Shown here: positions 1 to 10,517 of the stretch, piece by piece
Numbering within the stretch: the stretch's first letter is position 1
Layout: each line of letters opens with the position of its first letter
Source: Thalassia testudinum
Lineage: Eukaryota > Streptophyta > Magnoliopsida > Alismatales > Hydrocharitaceae
Direction of reading: 5' to 3'
NCBI GenBank assembly: GCA_037157565.1
Contig: JAZHRO010000003.1
Coordinates: 67,148,501 to 67,212,500 of the forward strand
DNA length: 64,000 nt
Made by a program: the position numbers and the translations under genes
Notes under the pieces: generated by a model
What the model saw: the letters and a program-made list of their open reading frames with translations, nothing else
What the model was told of the DNA's origin: nothing
Database searches by the model: none

Positions 1-625
1 AAGCCCTAAGAAAAATTAAGCTCTAAGATCACTTGAATCCTAAAATCTCAGACCTAATAAACTGGGAGTCAAATCAGGGTGATCTCTAGGTCCCAAGCCT
101 AGAATCATTCTGCCATCTTTAGGACAGGTCAAATAAAGATGACCCCTTGGGTCAACCAACCTCCAAATTAGGTCACAACATCAAAACATTTAAAGTTCAA
201 GTGAGAACCCTAAAGCACCTTTGAAATAAAAGTGGTAGACCTAAGAGGTCAAGGTCCCCATTTTGGTCTACCTGGAATCTGAGTGACAAGAGAGGTCGGG
301 TGGGGGAAACCCTGTAACCTTTGGGGATGCTCTACTGTGTCGGGGTCATTGTGGGACTCTCCCTCTCTAGTTGCCCAGGAAATTCTTAGGTGGACAACCT
401 TCTGATTCAGGGGTATCATTCGCCCCGAACCTCCACAGTCATCCAAACGTCTTTGGGTGTTATGATTAGGTCAAGAACATCTCCAGTCCCTCATCTTCTC
501 TCTTTAGTGCACACACATACATTTTCAGTGGGACTCTTTATTCAGATCTAATCGCTTCATAACTTGATTCTACATCTTGATTCAAAATCCAATTTTACAT
601 CTTGATTCCACCACTTGATCCAAAT

Positions 626-2262
626 ATGCAGCCAAACCACTTAGGACTACCATTCAAAAAACCTGAATATCGGAGATCCATGAGAGATAGGATGATTGAG
701 GATGCCCTAAAATTCTATGAAAAAGAAGGAAAAACCTCAACACCAGTAGAAAACATTTAGGTTGATGTCCCAACAACCACAACCTTTATCATAACTTGTG
801 CCCAAGTACTATTGGCAGAAGCCACAAAAGGATCATCACAGGTACATTGAGATAGAAAAACTGCACAATCATGAATACCTTCAATGTATGACAAATCCTC
901 GACTTTGGAAGCAACTCCAAGATGATCTTGAGAAATGGGAAGAGATAATGAGATTAGTAAATAAATTATCGACCAGAAGTACCCGTATATACCACAAATA
1001 GAGGATGAACCATCTTAAGACAACATCGAGGATCAATCTGATCTCAGGTTTGAGGCACAAAATGGTGTGGATTCCCAACCCAGATGGAGTACAATGTGCC
1101 TGGTATTGAAGAAGGTTGGGAAGCTCCAAATGCAGGAAAACACCATGTTGAGCCCACTCTAGATCATGAATCACTAGGCTTAAAATCCCAAAACTCCTGC
1201 AAAAATGAGAGGAGAACTGAACCTCTCAAGGGTGTAAATTCCACCCCTTATTCTAATAAGGTGGCCCTCAAAGGTTATTCAGACCTAGATTCTAGTGATT
1301 CAATCCACATCCTAAGCCTAGGATCTAGATCTAAAACCTATTGGGAAGATTTCAAGGCCCCATATGTGGAAGATCAATCTTTCAATGAAGAATATGATTT
1401 TAGGCCTCTATTTGATGAATATCCCTCGCCAACATCCTTAGAAGAACTAATCAATTTTTCGAAAGTCATGCCAATTTACGATACAAAAATCGAGGAGTTG
1501 GACGAGTGGGGTTTCAGTTGGGTCTGCCCTACCAGCTTAGAACCTGAGCTTCTACCAAATAAGGACACCTTTTTAAGCTCATAATTGACATATAGGCTTG
1601 ACCCCAATCAGGCTGCTAAATCTACAGCATATGATTTATTCTATGGTGGAACTCATGATCTTGAATCTCGTTCAAATTTTGATTTTCGCAAACTCTCTGA
1701 CGATTTTGAATCTGACCAAAACATTGGAGAAAATCTGCTTCCTAATTATAACAAGCCAATTCTCATTGAAGCCACCTCTTCCACACATACAGAACTGATC
1801 AAAACCCATTAGCTACCCTGACCTGCAACTAGACTCAATTTCTATTTGGATTTACCTCTCACTGAGCCGTTTGCAGATGATTCAATGCCATATCTATACC
1901 GGGTATCGGGTATTGATCAGACTGAAAAACAGGATCCATCATTCTCTGATCACCCCTGTAGGGTTTCCACACCATCCACTGATTATTTTTCAGAACCCTA
2001 CTCTGACCAGGCTGATTCGGCTCAGCCTAAACCTGAGTTTTCACTTCCATATTTATCCAAGCCACATTGCATATGGTGGGTTCCACATCTATTGATCTAC
2101 ATCTATCGACCCACCAGACTGATTCGATTTGGGCTGCATCATCATCCCACTGATCTTAACAAGCACCTAGTTGGACCAACCAAGCTCTTAATCAAGGTGC
2201 TTGTTTTACGAAATTCTGCTGATTTGACCACTCCCTCTCCACCCCATGTTCCGCTTGGCTGA
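626..2262 (+). pseudogene. Degenerate ORF of unknown product in element H
   Basis: An open frame starts with ATG at 626 (MQPNHLGLPFKKPEYRRS...) and is broken by a TAG near 762. Coding-like sequence continues in other frames: 798-1001 is lysine- and tryptophan-rich (QLQDDLEKWEEIMRL), 1084-1584 has 166 codons, 1585-1812 continues in the same frame after a TAA, and 1846-2262 is open again. The 1084-1812 part is acidic and rich in Asp, Ser and Pro, with repeated aromatic-acidic pieces such as YDFRPLFDEYPSP. I see no protease, RT, RNase H, integrase or zinc-knuckle motif and do not recognise the family. It ends just before the GGGAGG hairpin that follows the ORFs in the other elements here, so it is the last ORF of H. 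It may be an accessory or env-position ORF, or the only ORF of a non-autonomous element. Confidence 0.45.
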
Positions 2263-2283
2263 AGACATTGAATTTAACGCTTA

Positions 2284-2299
2284 ACGGGAGGCAACCCGT
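2284..2299 (+). promoter_or_regulatory. Post-ORF GGGAGG hairpin of element H
   Basis: ACGGG (2284-2288) and CCCGT (2295-2299) pair around the hexaloop AGGCAA. The same motif with different arm bases follows the last ORF in B1, B2 and E. A recurrent GGGAGGCAACCC motif at this place is also something I recall from other Athila-like elements. Its function is unknown to me. Confidence 0.55.
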
Positions 2300-2511
2300 C
2301 ATTCCAAAAAATAAAGACCTGTCTGATTATCTATCTGTACTCCACGTCCATTGCACCTTGAGTTCATCCTTAGACAGTTGATCCCACCTCTGGTACACGT
2401 ATCAGAGCTTGAAATCATCCGCATCAGTCATTTCTGAGCACTTCACCCACCCGATGTATCCTATTCTAAGTCAATAAAAGCTTATTCTATGTGTGTTGTG
2501 ATGCTAGAAAT

Positions 2512-2880
2512 GAAAAAAGAGAAATAAAAAGAGATATATATTTATATATATGAAAAAAAAAGAAAAAAAGGAAAAAAAGAAAATGCCTCAAAAAAAGTGC
2601 TGAGTTCATAGTTGTGCTTATTTCATTACTTTCAGGCAACAACACCCACTCCCTTTGTGATCCATCAAATATGGCTCTAACCTACTTTTTCTGTCTTTCT
2701 TATCGGTTGAATATGTGCTGAGGAAAACTAACTTAGTTATAGGGTTATCAGAACATTAATTGAAGTGTTAATGCTACGTGAGACCAGTAAATATTTAGTA
2801 CATTTAAAAAATCTCATGAGATTGTGAGCTCAAAAAGAAAAAGAAAAAGAAAAGAAAAATAGAGAGGAAAGAGGAAAGAG
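2512..2880 (+). repeat. A-rich and GA-rich low-complexity tracts in the H 3' UTR
   Basis: Purine-rich stretches occur at about 2512-2585 (A-rich with a short TATA run) and about 2828-2882 (GAAAAA/GAGAGG). Equivalent GA-rich tracts are in the 3' UTR of element A (about 34715-34775), so they belong to the element and are not independent microsatellites. Confidence 0.7.
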
Positions 2881-2982
2881 AGTGAGTACAAAGGAACCAA
2901 AGAGAGATAATTTTGAGCCTCTCTTTTTGTTGATTTGTTTGATAGTCTAGAGATCTAGAGGCTGTAGTACTAGGGTATATGT

Positions 2983-2987
2983 AGCAC
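2983..2987 (+). repeat. Target-site duplication AGCAC, left copy
   Basis: AGCAC directly precedes the A LTR start TGATTGTG. The matching copy is at 52024-52028, directly after the inverted LTR. H sequence runs on from it: AGCACTAGATGAGTG on the right aligns with AGCACCAGAAGAGAGTG in the intact homologous 3' UTR near 34855. Confidence 0.85.
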
Positions 2988-3567
2988 TGATTGTGCAGCA
3001 ATCATAGGCCCTATCTCATCTGAATTAAGGTAGAAACTAGCTTAACATGGGCATTTTGCATGCATACACATGGTACTTTGCATCCTAGATGATTTATATG
3101 TTTTATACATAATAAAATGCTGTTTGAGAGGTATTAATAATTATAGCTAATTTAGGGCTGCAGATGACCGATCGAACCATATGGATCGGCTTGGAATGAC
3201 AACGGGAGTCCAACATTTCCAAGAGCGCATCAATCAGACACCCGTAGCACCCTAGGGAGTCTGCAGAAGATGTAGAAGCCAAGGGGCAAATTGAAGAATA
3301 TCCAAACCACAAATGACAAATCCAACTGCATGAATGAATCTGGATCAATGTTTACAGTCCAACAGTGTAGAAATCAACTCAATCGGAGGCCTACATCATC
3401 AGATACAAGGAGAAGAAGATAGACGACCATGATGGTGCCACATGGCACCATCGCAACCCCTCACTACACCCCAATCTTGGAATGAAAGCCGTGGGCCGTT
3501 GGATCATCATCAAACAATCGTGACGCATCCATGTTGCCCACCTTCAATCGCTTCATCATATGAGGAC
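2988..3567 (+). mobile_element. Element A 5' LTR, first part (U3)
   Basis: The LTR starts TGATTGTGCAGCAATCA, whose ends form a 6-bp inverted repeat (TGATTG/CAATCA). The sequence aligns with 35203-35481 plus 40457-40760 and with the reverse complement of 51430-52023. It contains the palindrome with arms GATGGTGCCA/TGGCACCATC (3431-3452) and a half site of the CCGTTGGAT element near 3500. It is cut at 3567 by B1 and resumes at about 18493. Confidence 0.8.
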
Positions 3568-4593
3568 TGATAAATGCCAGTTTATCAACATTCTTATGCA
3601 TTAAAACAAACCTAGCTCTTTGGATTTTGCTTTGCAAATGGGTTTTTGGGCTGCATTTAGGCATTAGCTAGGTTAGGCATGCATTGCACTTTTTATTATC
3701 CTTTTAATGTGTTTTTGTGAGTGTTAGGGAGATACAGATTGCCAGATCCATAGAACCCTAGCAATCAGGAAGGCAATTGGTGAACGAGAAGCTCTCACCA
3801 GCTAGAACTCAACCTGTTCCAGCTCACCACAGCTGGAATTTAGATCACCTAAACTAGGGTTAGCTCATCCTAGCTCCATTCAGCTCATCTCAGCTGAATG
3901 GCTGCTCAAGAGAGATCATATTAGCTCATCTTAGCTCAGGTTAGCTCAAATTCAACTCAACTTAGTTGAATCTAGCTCATCTCAGCTCCTAATAGTTAAT
4001 AGGGAGCTCTAGCTAGCTCAGCTGAGTTAACTAGAGTTCACCCCAGCTCAGGTCCAGCTACATCCAGCTCCACTAACTCTAGCCAGCTGAAGATGACTTC
4101 ATTTCAGCTCAGGAAGCTCAAGTCCAATTCCCGGGGACTCAGCTTAGCTCAACTCAGTTGAGCTATGCTACCTTAGCTGTCTCAACCAACATGATCCTCC
4201 CTGGGAGCACTAGACCCAGCTCACCTTAGCTCATTATGGTAGAAGCCAGCTTACTTTATCATGGCTTAGCAGCTAGCAACGAACTAGCAAGCTAAGCCAG
4301 CTAGAGTAGCTCCATGCCACCCCCTTCAGTAGCTGCCAGCTCCATTTCAGCTCCAGACTCCTTCTGTCTAGCTCCTCTTTAAAACCCCTATCTCCCATTG
4401 CCTACTCCTCTACTCCATTAATAGTTAAGCTAGCTTAGCATAGCTTAACTTAGCTAGGTTCCAGCTTCTTTGGCATTTACCACCCTAAAAGTCTACCTAA
4501 CTGGCTCCACCAGCTAAGCCCCACCTAAAGCTCACCTAAGCTTACTCCATCCACTCCAAGTTGGCACCACCACCATCACCACCTTTCACCCCT
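3568..4593 (+). mobile_element. B1 5' LTR, first part
   Basis: It starts TGATAAATGCCAGTTTATCA, a 7-bp inverted repeat around a 6-base loop, as do the other B LTRs at 12376, 16190 and 49067. From about 3795 to 4520 it is extremely rich in AGCT (CAGCTCA, TTAGCTCA). It is cut after TCACCCCT (4586-4593) by a 2.56-kb insert and resumes at 7151. Confidence 0.85.
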
Positions 4594-5035
4594 TGGTGTA
4601 GACTCGGATAGGTGTGTTAATATGGTGATTTTACCATTGAAATGTGTATAGTGGTTAACCTAAATCAAGCATAACCATCTCTTTACAGAATTTTTTTACC
4701 TGGCCTACTTGATTTTATCTTGGTCACTTTTAGTCCAGGGTCGAACTTAGGGAAGTGGGGTTAGAAGTCAAGTTTCTACGCCTTTCCTATAACAAATCTC
4801 TTCAGTTCGTTTATTATGTTTTTGGTATTTTTCTATTTAGTTTTTTTCCTGATACTTCTTTTCCTTGAGGCACACCCTCAAAATTAGGTTCTTGGCTTTG
4901 AGCCAAATCAGGGTTCCAAAATGTGTCTTGCTATTCACAAGATGGAGTACCTGCAAGTCAAGGATTATCTTTTCTATTTTATATTTTATTTTATCTTTTT
5001 ATTGGTAGGAAAGAGAAGCAGAAGTAGAGTAACTA

Positions 5036-5925
5036 TAGTATATATATATATATGTATATACTATATATGTATAAAGGGGTGGGGGTGGAGGCGGAGATGG
5101 AGTGTAGCACGGTGTCGAGTCGATCGTCGTTTAGAAAGACGCAACCAACAGGACGAAGTGCCGCGTGGAGTGTAAGGTGGATGGGTGGAAGATGAGTGTG
5201 AACTTGCTTTCTGTACGCGTGTATCGGGTAATATCAGCAACTGGTGCAGATATTCCCGCGATACAACGTATGGTAAGTAACGTGAAAAAATATATATATA
5301 TATATATGTATGTATATATGTAAATATATCTATATGTATATATGGCTATAAATATATAGGTATATATATATATATGTATATATGTAAATATATATAAGTA
5401 TATATATATATATATGTATGTTACTATATGTATAGATAGATATATGTATATGTACGTATATATAACTATATAGATGTATATAAATGTATGAATATATATA
5501 TATGTATATAGATATTTGTATATATATATATATGTATATATAGTTATATAGATATATATGTATATATGTATGTATATTTGTATATATAAATATATATATG
5601 TATAAGTAGGTGTGTATATATGTATATATATATATATATATGCATCTATACTTATACTTAGTTATATAGGTAATAATATATATATATGTATATAAATATA
5701 TGTATATATGTAAGTATATATGTGTATATATATATATATAAGTATATAGATATATGCATATATATGTAAATGTATGGATATAGACTAATACATAGTTATA
5801 TAAGTACTAATATATGTATAGATATATGTATGTACATATATATATATATATGTATGTATGTATATAAGTATATATATATATATAAATATATATATGTACG
5901 TATATATGTGTATAAAGTAGAGTAT
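5036..5925. repeat. Long TA-rich (TATA/TATG) degenerate microsatellite
   Basis: About 890 bp consist almost entirely of TATATA, TGTATATA and TAAATATA units with imperfect TATG and TAAGTA interruptions. The ORFs that cross it are low-complexity artefacts. It lies inside the 2.56-kb insertion. Confidence 0.9.
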
Positions 5926-5927
5926 AG

Positions 5928-6016
5928 GTGTGTGTGTGTATGAGAGTGTGAGTGTGTGTGTGTAAGTGTCGGTAAAGAGAGTTAGAGAGTGCTGTGTGTG
6001 AGAGAGAGAGAGAGAT
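5928..6016. repeat. TG/GA microsatellite
   Basis: Runs of TGTGTG, GAGTGTG and AGAGAG directly follow the TA-rich tract (for example GTGTGTGTGTATGAGAGTG and AGAGAGAGAGAGATAGG). They mark the change to the GC-rich block. Confidence 0.85.
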
Positions 6017-6313
6017 AGGGTTGGCATGGTTAAGGCGTATGAAGCTTCCAAGCGCTGTCTGGAGTCCACGCACGCACGCACAGGCACGTATGCATGCAGA
6101 GAGGAGCACGCTGGAGGGAGTGGGTGCAGAGAGAGGACTGCAGCGCACAGCGCTGCTCAGAAGGGCTGGAGCCAGCAGACGCAGGCTCACGCTGGCGAAG
6201 ACACGGCCAGAAGCGGGTGCTGGCAGAGGACCGCACGCAGACGCGTAGGCAGGTGCTGGAGCAGGACGTGAGGCAAGACGCACGTGCGGGCGAAGGCCGG
6301 TTGCGGTATGCCA

Positions 6314-6347
6314 GGTGACCGGATAAGTGAGAAACTTACCGGTCACC
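6314..6347. repeat. Perfect hairpin, 14-bp stem
   Basis: GGTGACCGG (6314-6322) pairs with CCGGTCACC (6339-6347), and TAAGT (6324-6328) with ACTTA (6334-6338). There is one bulged A at 6323 and the loop is GAGAA. It abuts a second hairpin. Confidence 0.8.
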
Positions 6348-6398
6348 CCACTGTAGCCACACTATTCCGCAGAAACATGTGAACAGTGGCTACAGTGG
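6348..6398. repeat. Perfect inverted repeat, 13-bp arms
   Basis: CCACTGTAGCCAC (6348-6360) is the exact reverse complement of GTGGCTACAGTGG (6386-6398), with a 25-base spacer. It follows the hairpin at 6314-6347 without a gap. Together they could be a small miniature element, but no duplication around them is evident. Confidence 0.8.
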
Positions 6399-7150
6399 CC
6401 AGGTGAGTGCAGCGCGAAGAAGCGGAAGGCGAAGGTAGCCCGCGGGCATGCGTAGTGGCCTTGTGGCTGCTGCCACCTTGCTGTTGCTGCTGTGTGCGAA
6501 GCTTTGAGCTTCAAAGCTTGAAGCTCCTACTCCAATGGCTAAAGTGGCTTGGACGTAAGACAGGGAAGAGAAGACCACCACGCCCACCGGCTCTTTGATG
6601 AGCTTGGCAGTGGTGGTCTCACGGTGGTGGGTGTGCACCACAGTGATGGACTCCTGCCCGCAGAGTGGCTCCTCAGAGGAGGAGGGCCTGCGTATGGAGG
6701 GAGAGGGGAGGGGACGGTGGCCTGGAGAAGAAGGTCTGCATAGTGTTTTTTTTCGTGGGACCAGGCTCCCTTGCAAAGGAGGAGCCGTGCTCTTTTTAAG
6801 GAAGAAGAAAGCATGCACAGCCATGCCCTAGGTGTGCATGGCTTGTGTATGGCTTGGCAGGGAGAGGCTTGCAGAGCATGGCGCGAGGAGGAAGGTCCAG
6901 CCATGCGATGCAGCCGCGGGAAGAAAGTCAAAAATCGAAAGGAAATAAAAAATGAAGATGGAAATTTTTCAAGGCAGAACTTGAGGAATTTGTTAATTGC
7001 AAGGCCATTTTATTTCACTCTCATCCCCTCTTAATTTAATGCATGCATGCATGTATTTTCACAAATGCGACTTTGGATACCAAATATGCAGTGGTAATGC
7101 TAGGAAATAGCACAAGACGGTACGATTGCAGGTGGATTTTTGCAGTGCAA

Positions 7151-8431
7151 TCACCCCTAAACACCACTAAAGGGTTCCAAGAAGGTGGCTCCAAAACCAC
7201 CCTAACAACACCCCTTTTTGGCGCCAACTTTTCCCTCCAAAAATGCCCTAATATCCACCATACACCTAAGCCTAAAGCCCACCACCACCATCCATTTTCC
7301 CTACAAAATTGCCCCCCATCGAGAACACCATTTTCATGCCAAAATGGAGGCACCCCCTCCACCATGGAAGTCCACCAAGGGGTGGATTCAACTTATAACT
7401 ACCCCCCCTTGCACCCTTTAAGGTGGCACCAAGTGAACTCCACCTTAGGATTAACTTAACCACCCATAACCACCACCAAACTCCATCCTAGCCCTCCATC
7501 TATTCACGCCAACCCTACCCCCATCCCACTCTATAAAAACCCATCACCTACCATCATTTTCTTGATCTTCCATTAGTGTTTTATTCTACCTATACCCACG
7601 TACACCTACGGCCAAGAAGGAGCAGAGAAGAAGATTATGGGGGCACATCACCAGCCTCTTTGGTGCGTTCTTCTCCCCACTCTCATCAACTTGTGCCACA
7701 CCAAGGAGGAGCGCCAATCTACTTCAAGAAAAACGGCGAGGCAAAGGAGAAGGACCTAGGGTGGACGTCCACCCTTGGAGGAGGAGAATTGAAGGTGGTA
7801 GCTTCCACCTTGGAGGAGACCATCTTGGAGGAGCATAGCAAGGAAGGAGTTGGAGGACTCTTTTCAAGTGCAGGAGCTACCAGGCTTGGGTCAAGAAGAC
7901 ATCATCTTCTTCACCATTTCATTTAGAGGATTTTTGTTTTTATCTTCTTGCATTTCAACTTGATTAGAAGCTTTCCTCTATGAGTTTTGTGCAGAACAAG
8001 TTTATTTTAATTCAAGTTGCCTTCTTTCAATTTTTGTTGCATTACTTTTTACAATTTTTTCCCAGGATTTGTTTCACTCCTTCTCCCTAATTATTCAAGG
8101 CCTCCACATGCCTACGGTGAGCTTTGGGAGTGGCTCTACCTGTCACCTTAGGGTTAGCTTTATTGAAATAGGTTCTAGTTGTTTTCTCGCTATCAACAAA
8201 AACTCGTCTGTTGCCATTATTCCAAAATCATAAAAACTATACATTCAAAAACATGAAAAAGAAAGTTGAGTTCCATCTTTAAAGAATGGGATTTTGATTT
8301 GCAAGCTTGCCTCCTTGGACAACCCTAGATACCCCACTATCTAGGTCTTATAAATTTTAAAAACAAATTCATTTTTATGCGTTGCAACGACCTAAAATGG
8401 CAATTTAACAAACCATGCAAAAACATGATCA
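7151..8431 (+). mobile_element. B1 5' LTR, second part (R/U5)
   Basis: It resumes at the second TCACCCCT and aligns throughout with 17201-18492. A TATA box, CTATAAAAAC, lies at 7531. The end is ...ACATGATCA at 8431, directly before the primer-binding region. ORFs here (for example 7576-7926) also occur in broken form in the other B LTRs and I do not treat them as genes. Confidence 0.8.
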
Positions 8432-8436
8432 CGTTT

Positions 8437-8454
8437 TGGCACCGTTGCCGAGGA
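8437..8454 (+). promoter_or_regulatory. B1 primer-binding site (tRNA-Asp type)
   Basis: TGGCACCGTTGCCGAGGA lies 5 bases after the LTR end and differs at two positions from TGGCGCCGTTGCCGGGGA, the complement of the plant tRNA-Asp 3' end used by Athila/Tat elements. Confidence 0.8.
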
Positions 8455-9000
8455 GGCGTGGCTTTGCATTTTCATTAATTCTCTTGCTTGAAGTGGATCT
8501 CATCCCCTTGTCTCTCTTTTCCCTTGTGTGTGCAGGAACTATAGGGATAAAGCAGGAGTTTGGAGGCGAGGGCTTAAAGTTCCTTTTCTTCCCACGATTT
8601 CAGGTTGGTTCCCCATTTCTTATCACATTTAGGCTAAAAGACTGCCAAAAAAATATTAAACTTGACTTTCAGGAACCTAAAATATTAAACTTGGCTAAAT
8701 TACAAGTCACGTGATTTTTCACATCACTTTTTGGCGCTGTTGCTGGGGTGGCACGACTTTGCAATTTAGTTAATTCTCTTGCTTGAAGTAGATCTCATTC
8801 CCTTGTCTCTCTTTTCCCTTGTGTGTGCAGGAAATACAGGAAGAAAGGTAGAGTTTGGAAGCGAGAGCTCAAAGTTCCTTTTCTTCCCAAGATTTTAGGT
8901 TGGTTCCCCATTTCTTGTCACATTTAAGCTAAAAGACTACCAAAAAAATATTAAACATGGCTTTTAGGATCCTAAACACTTTAATTAAGTGGAGTGGTGC
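8438..9000 (+). repeat. Tandem duplication of the primer-site/leader segment
   Basis: The segment starting at the primer site (8438) is repeated from 8733 with a period of 295 bp. Both copies read primer site, GCACGACTTTGC-like sequence, TTAATTCTCTTGCTTGAAGT, GTGTGCAGGAA and 'aaagttccttttcttccca'. The second copy begins TGGCGCTGTTGCTGGGGT (8732-8749). B2 has this segment once (from 44873). Confidence 0.85.
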
Positions 9001-10517
9001 CCACAAAAATCCATTGTTTGCTTGTATGCTTCACTAAACACCACTCCAATCCTAGTGTTGGTGTTCTATTTTTCAGTTCTAGATTTCTATCCAGACTTCA
9101 AAAATCAATTCCCAACCCCACAGGTCTTTGAAAATCTTGAAATTTAACATAGTGATTCCAAATCAAGTTAGAAACGTCGGATCCAAATTTCAGATAAGTT
9201 GTCTTGGTATTTAATTTTTAAAAATTCATGGACTGTCTAGGGTTCACACCCTCTTATCTTCCTGTTTGGCTACGGTTCGTGAATTTTTAGAATTTTTATG
9301 CTCATCCAATTTTTTGAAATTTCACTTTCTAGAATCCTTGTGAGATTCTACATCTCTCATAAAATTACCAAAATTTTCTTAGTCCAGTGGTGGTATAGAA
9401 AGTCCAAAATACCCACAGGTACCATTTCTAGACTTTGACACCAGCACAAGTGAAAATTCAAAACAAATATCAAACAAATTCCTAAAATCTTAAAAAAATC
9501 TTTTCTGGAATCCTTATTTGATTTTACATGAGGTAGTAGTATTGGTTGCATTGTTTGGACCACTACTTATTCAGAAAGCCTAAAAATAATCCATTGGTAG
9601 TAAGTTTCTGTATTAGGGTTCAAATCCAATTAGGGTTTCTTTCTTGCTTTTTAGTCCAACAACATAAAAGAAACATATCATCACCAATACAACTTGTTTT
9701 CCTTTGATTGTGGAAGTTTCCAACTTATTTGAGCATTTAAAAAAGGAACCCTAAAATACATTAAATTAAATTGAATCCTAAAAGACAAAAATACAAAAAT
9801 TGTGTGACAACTTGTTTGAAATTGGAACCACTTTCCAATTACTGCACACACACAAAAAATTGAAATAACAGAGCAACAACCCAATCAATGCCCTCCACAT
9901 TCCGTGTGCACACTAGTATCCTAGACCTAATTAAAATTGGTAGCAATTTAACCCCTAAGGTTTTCATCAACTTAGTCTTGCTATATTGGTCTTAAGTTTT
10001 CATTAGTTAATACCAATTCTATCATCTATATCTGCTATTCAGGCTAAGGGGCCATGTCAAACGACCAGGCACGGGTTTGTACAAGCACCTGGGGATTTTC
10101 CTGGGAAATGCTTGGGCCTAAACCTCCCCTTAAGTAACTTGGATAGATTTGTTGACAAAACAGGTATTCACTGTTGATTACTTATTTCCTAGGTAGAACA
10201 AGTCTTAAGTTAATTTCTAGGGAGTCACAATTAAGTTAGGTCTATAAATTGATTGCTTGAGTGCACACTTCTCTCTTCTCCATCTCTTCTCCTCCCCTCT
10301 CGTTTCTTCCATTTTGTACGGGTGACGTTCCAAAACTCCAAACTTGGATGGACCACTTGATTTTGCCTCCCCAAAAAGACTTTTCCTGCATGCTTCCTCT
10401 TCTTTAAAAGTGCAAAATAAAAATTTGTCCTCTAACTTGCATGCTAATTATCCTTTCCCCAATCATTCCACCTAGGAGCTTCTTAATCAGCCCCCTCCAT
10501 CTAATTTCTACTCTATC
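9001..10517 (+). mobile_element. B1 untranslated leader
   Basis: This is non-coding, AT-rich leader that aligns with the B2 leader at 45120-46120. Small ORFs on the minus strand (9357-9563, 9681-9884) have no support. Near 10260-10520 a pyrimidine-rich stretch precedes the first ATG of the remnant gag. Confidence 0.65.

Larger units (their letters stand above)
1..2987 (+). mobile_element. Element H, internal region (left part)
   Basis: This is the interior of a plus-strand Ty3-gypsy-like element that enters from beyond the left edge. Its 3' UTR breaks off at AGCAC (2983-2987) and resumes after an identical AGCAC at 52024-52028. The 3' UTR (about 2500-2982) resembles the 3' UTR of element A at 34440-34860, with the same order of A-rich tract, a conserved stretch around 'aacttagttatagggttatcagaacatta', GA-rich tract and CTAGA-rich stretch. 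Positions 1-620 hold no coding sequence that I can support. No gag, protease or RT of H is visible here, so H is either non-autonomous or has its pol to the left of the window. Confidence 0.7.
4594..7150. mobile_element. Unclassified 2.56-kb insertion in the B1 5' LTR
   Basis: TCACCCCT occurs on both sides (4586-4593 and 7151-7158). The uninterrupted homologous LTR at about 17201-17230 has this octamer once, so the segment is an insertion with an 8-bp duplication. The ends (TGGTGTAGACTCGG on the left, TTTTTGCAGTGCAA on the right) show no convincing terminal inverted repeat. An 8-9 bp duplication suggests a hAT or a Mutator-like element and argues against an LTR element (5 bp). The interior runs from unique AT-rich DNA through a long TA-rich tract to a GC-rich block at 6040-6940. 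I recognise no transposase and no captured gene; the short ORFs in the GC block are unsupported. Confidence 0.6.

Noticed and set aside
5785..6346. Minus-strand ORFs of 100 and 179 codons across the TA- and TG-rich tracts
   Set aside because: The translations are low-complexity (Thr/His/Tyr/Ile runs) from microsatellite sequence, with no domain or homologous copy.
6390..6931. Several overlapping ORFs in the GC-rich block on both strands
   Set aside because: High GC removes stop codons in all frames, and no frame shows a recognisable domain. A captured gene fragment cannot be excluded but is not supported.
4594..7150. Insert interpreted as an LTR element because it starts TG and can end CA
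   Set aside because: The flanks do not give a 5-bp duplication for those ends; the clean duplication is 8 bp.
7576..7926. Frame with EEDYGGTSPASLVRSSPHSH and similar frames in other B LTRs (13923-14231, 44107-44289, 50352-50618)
   Set aside because: They lie in R/U5 of the B LTR and shift frame between copies, so they are unlikely to be protein genes.
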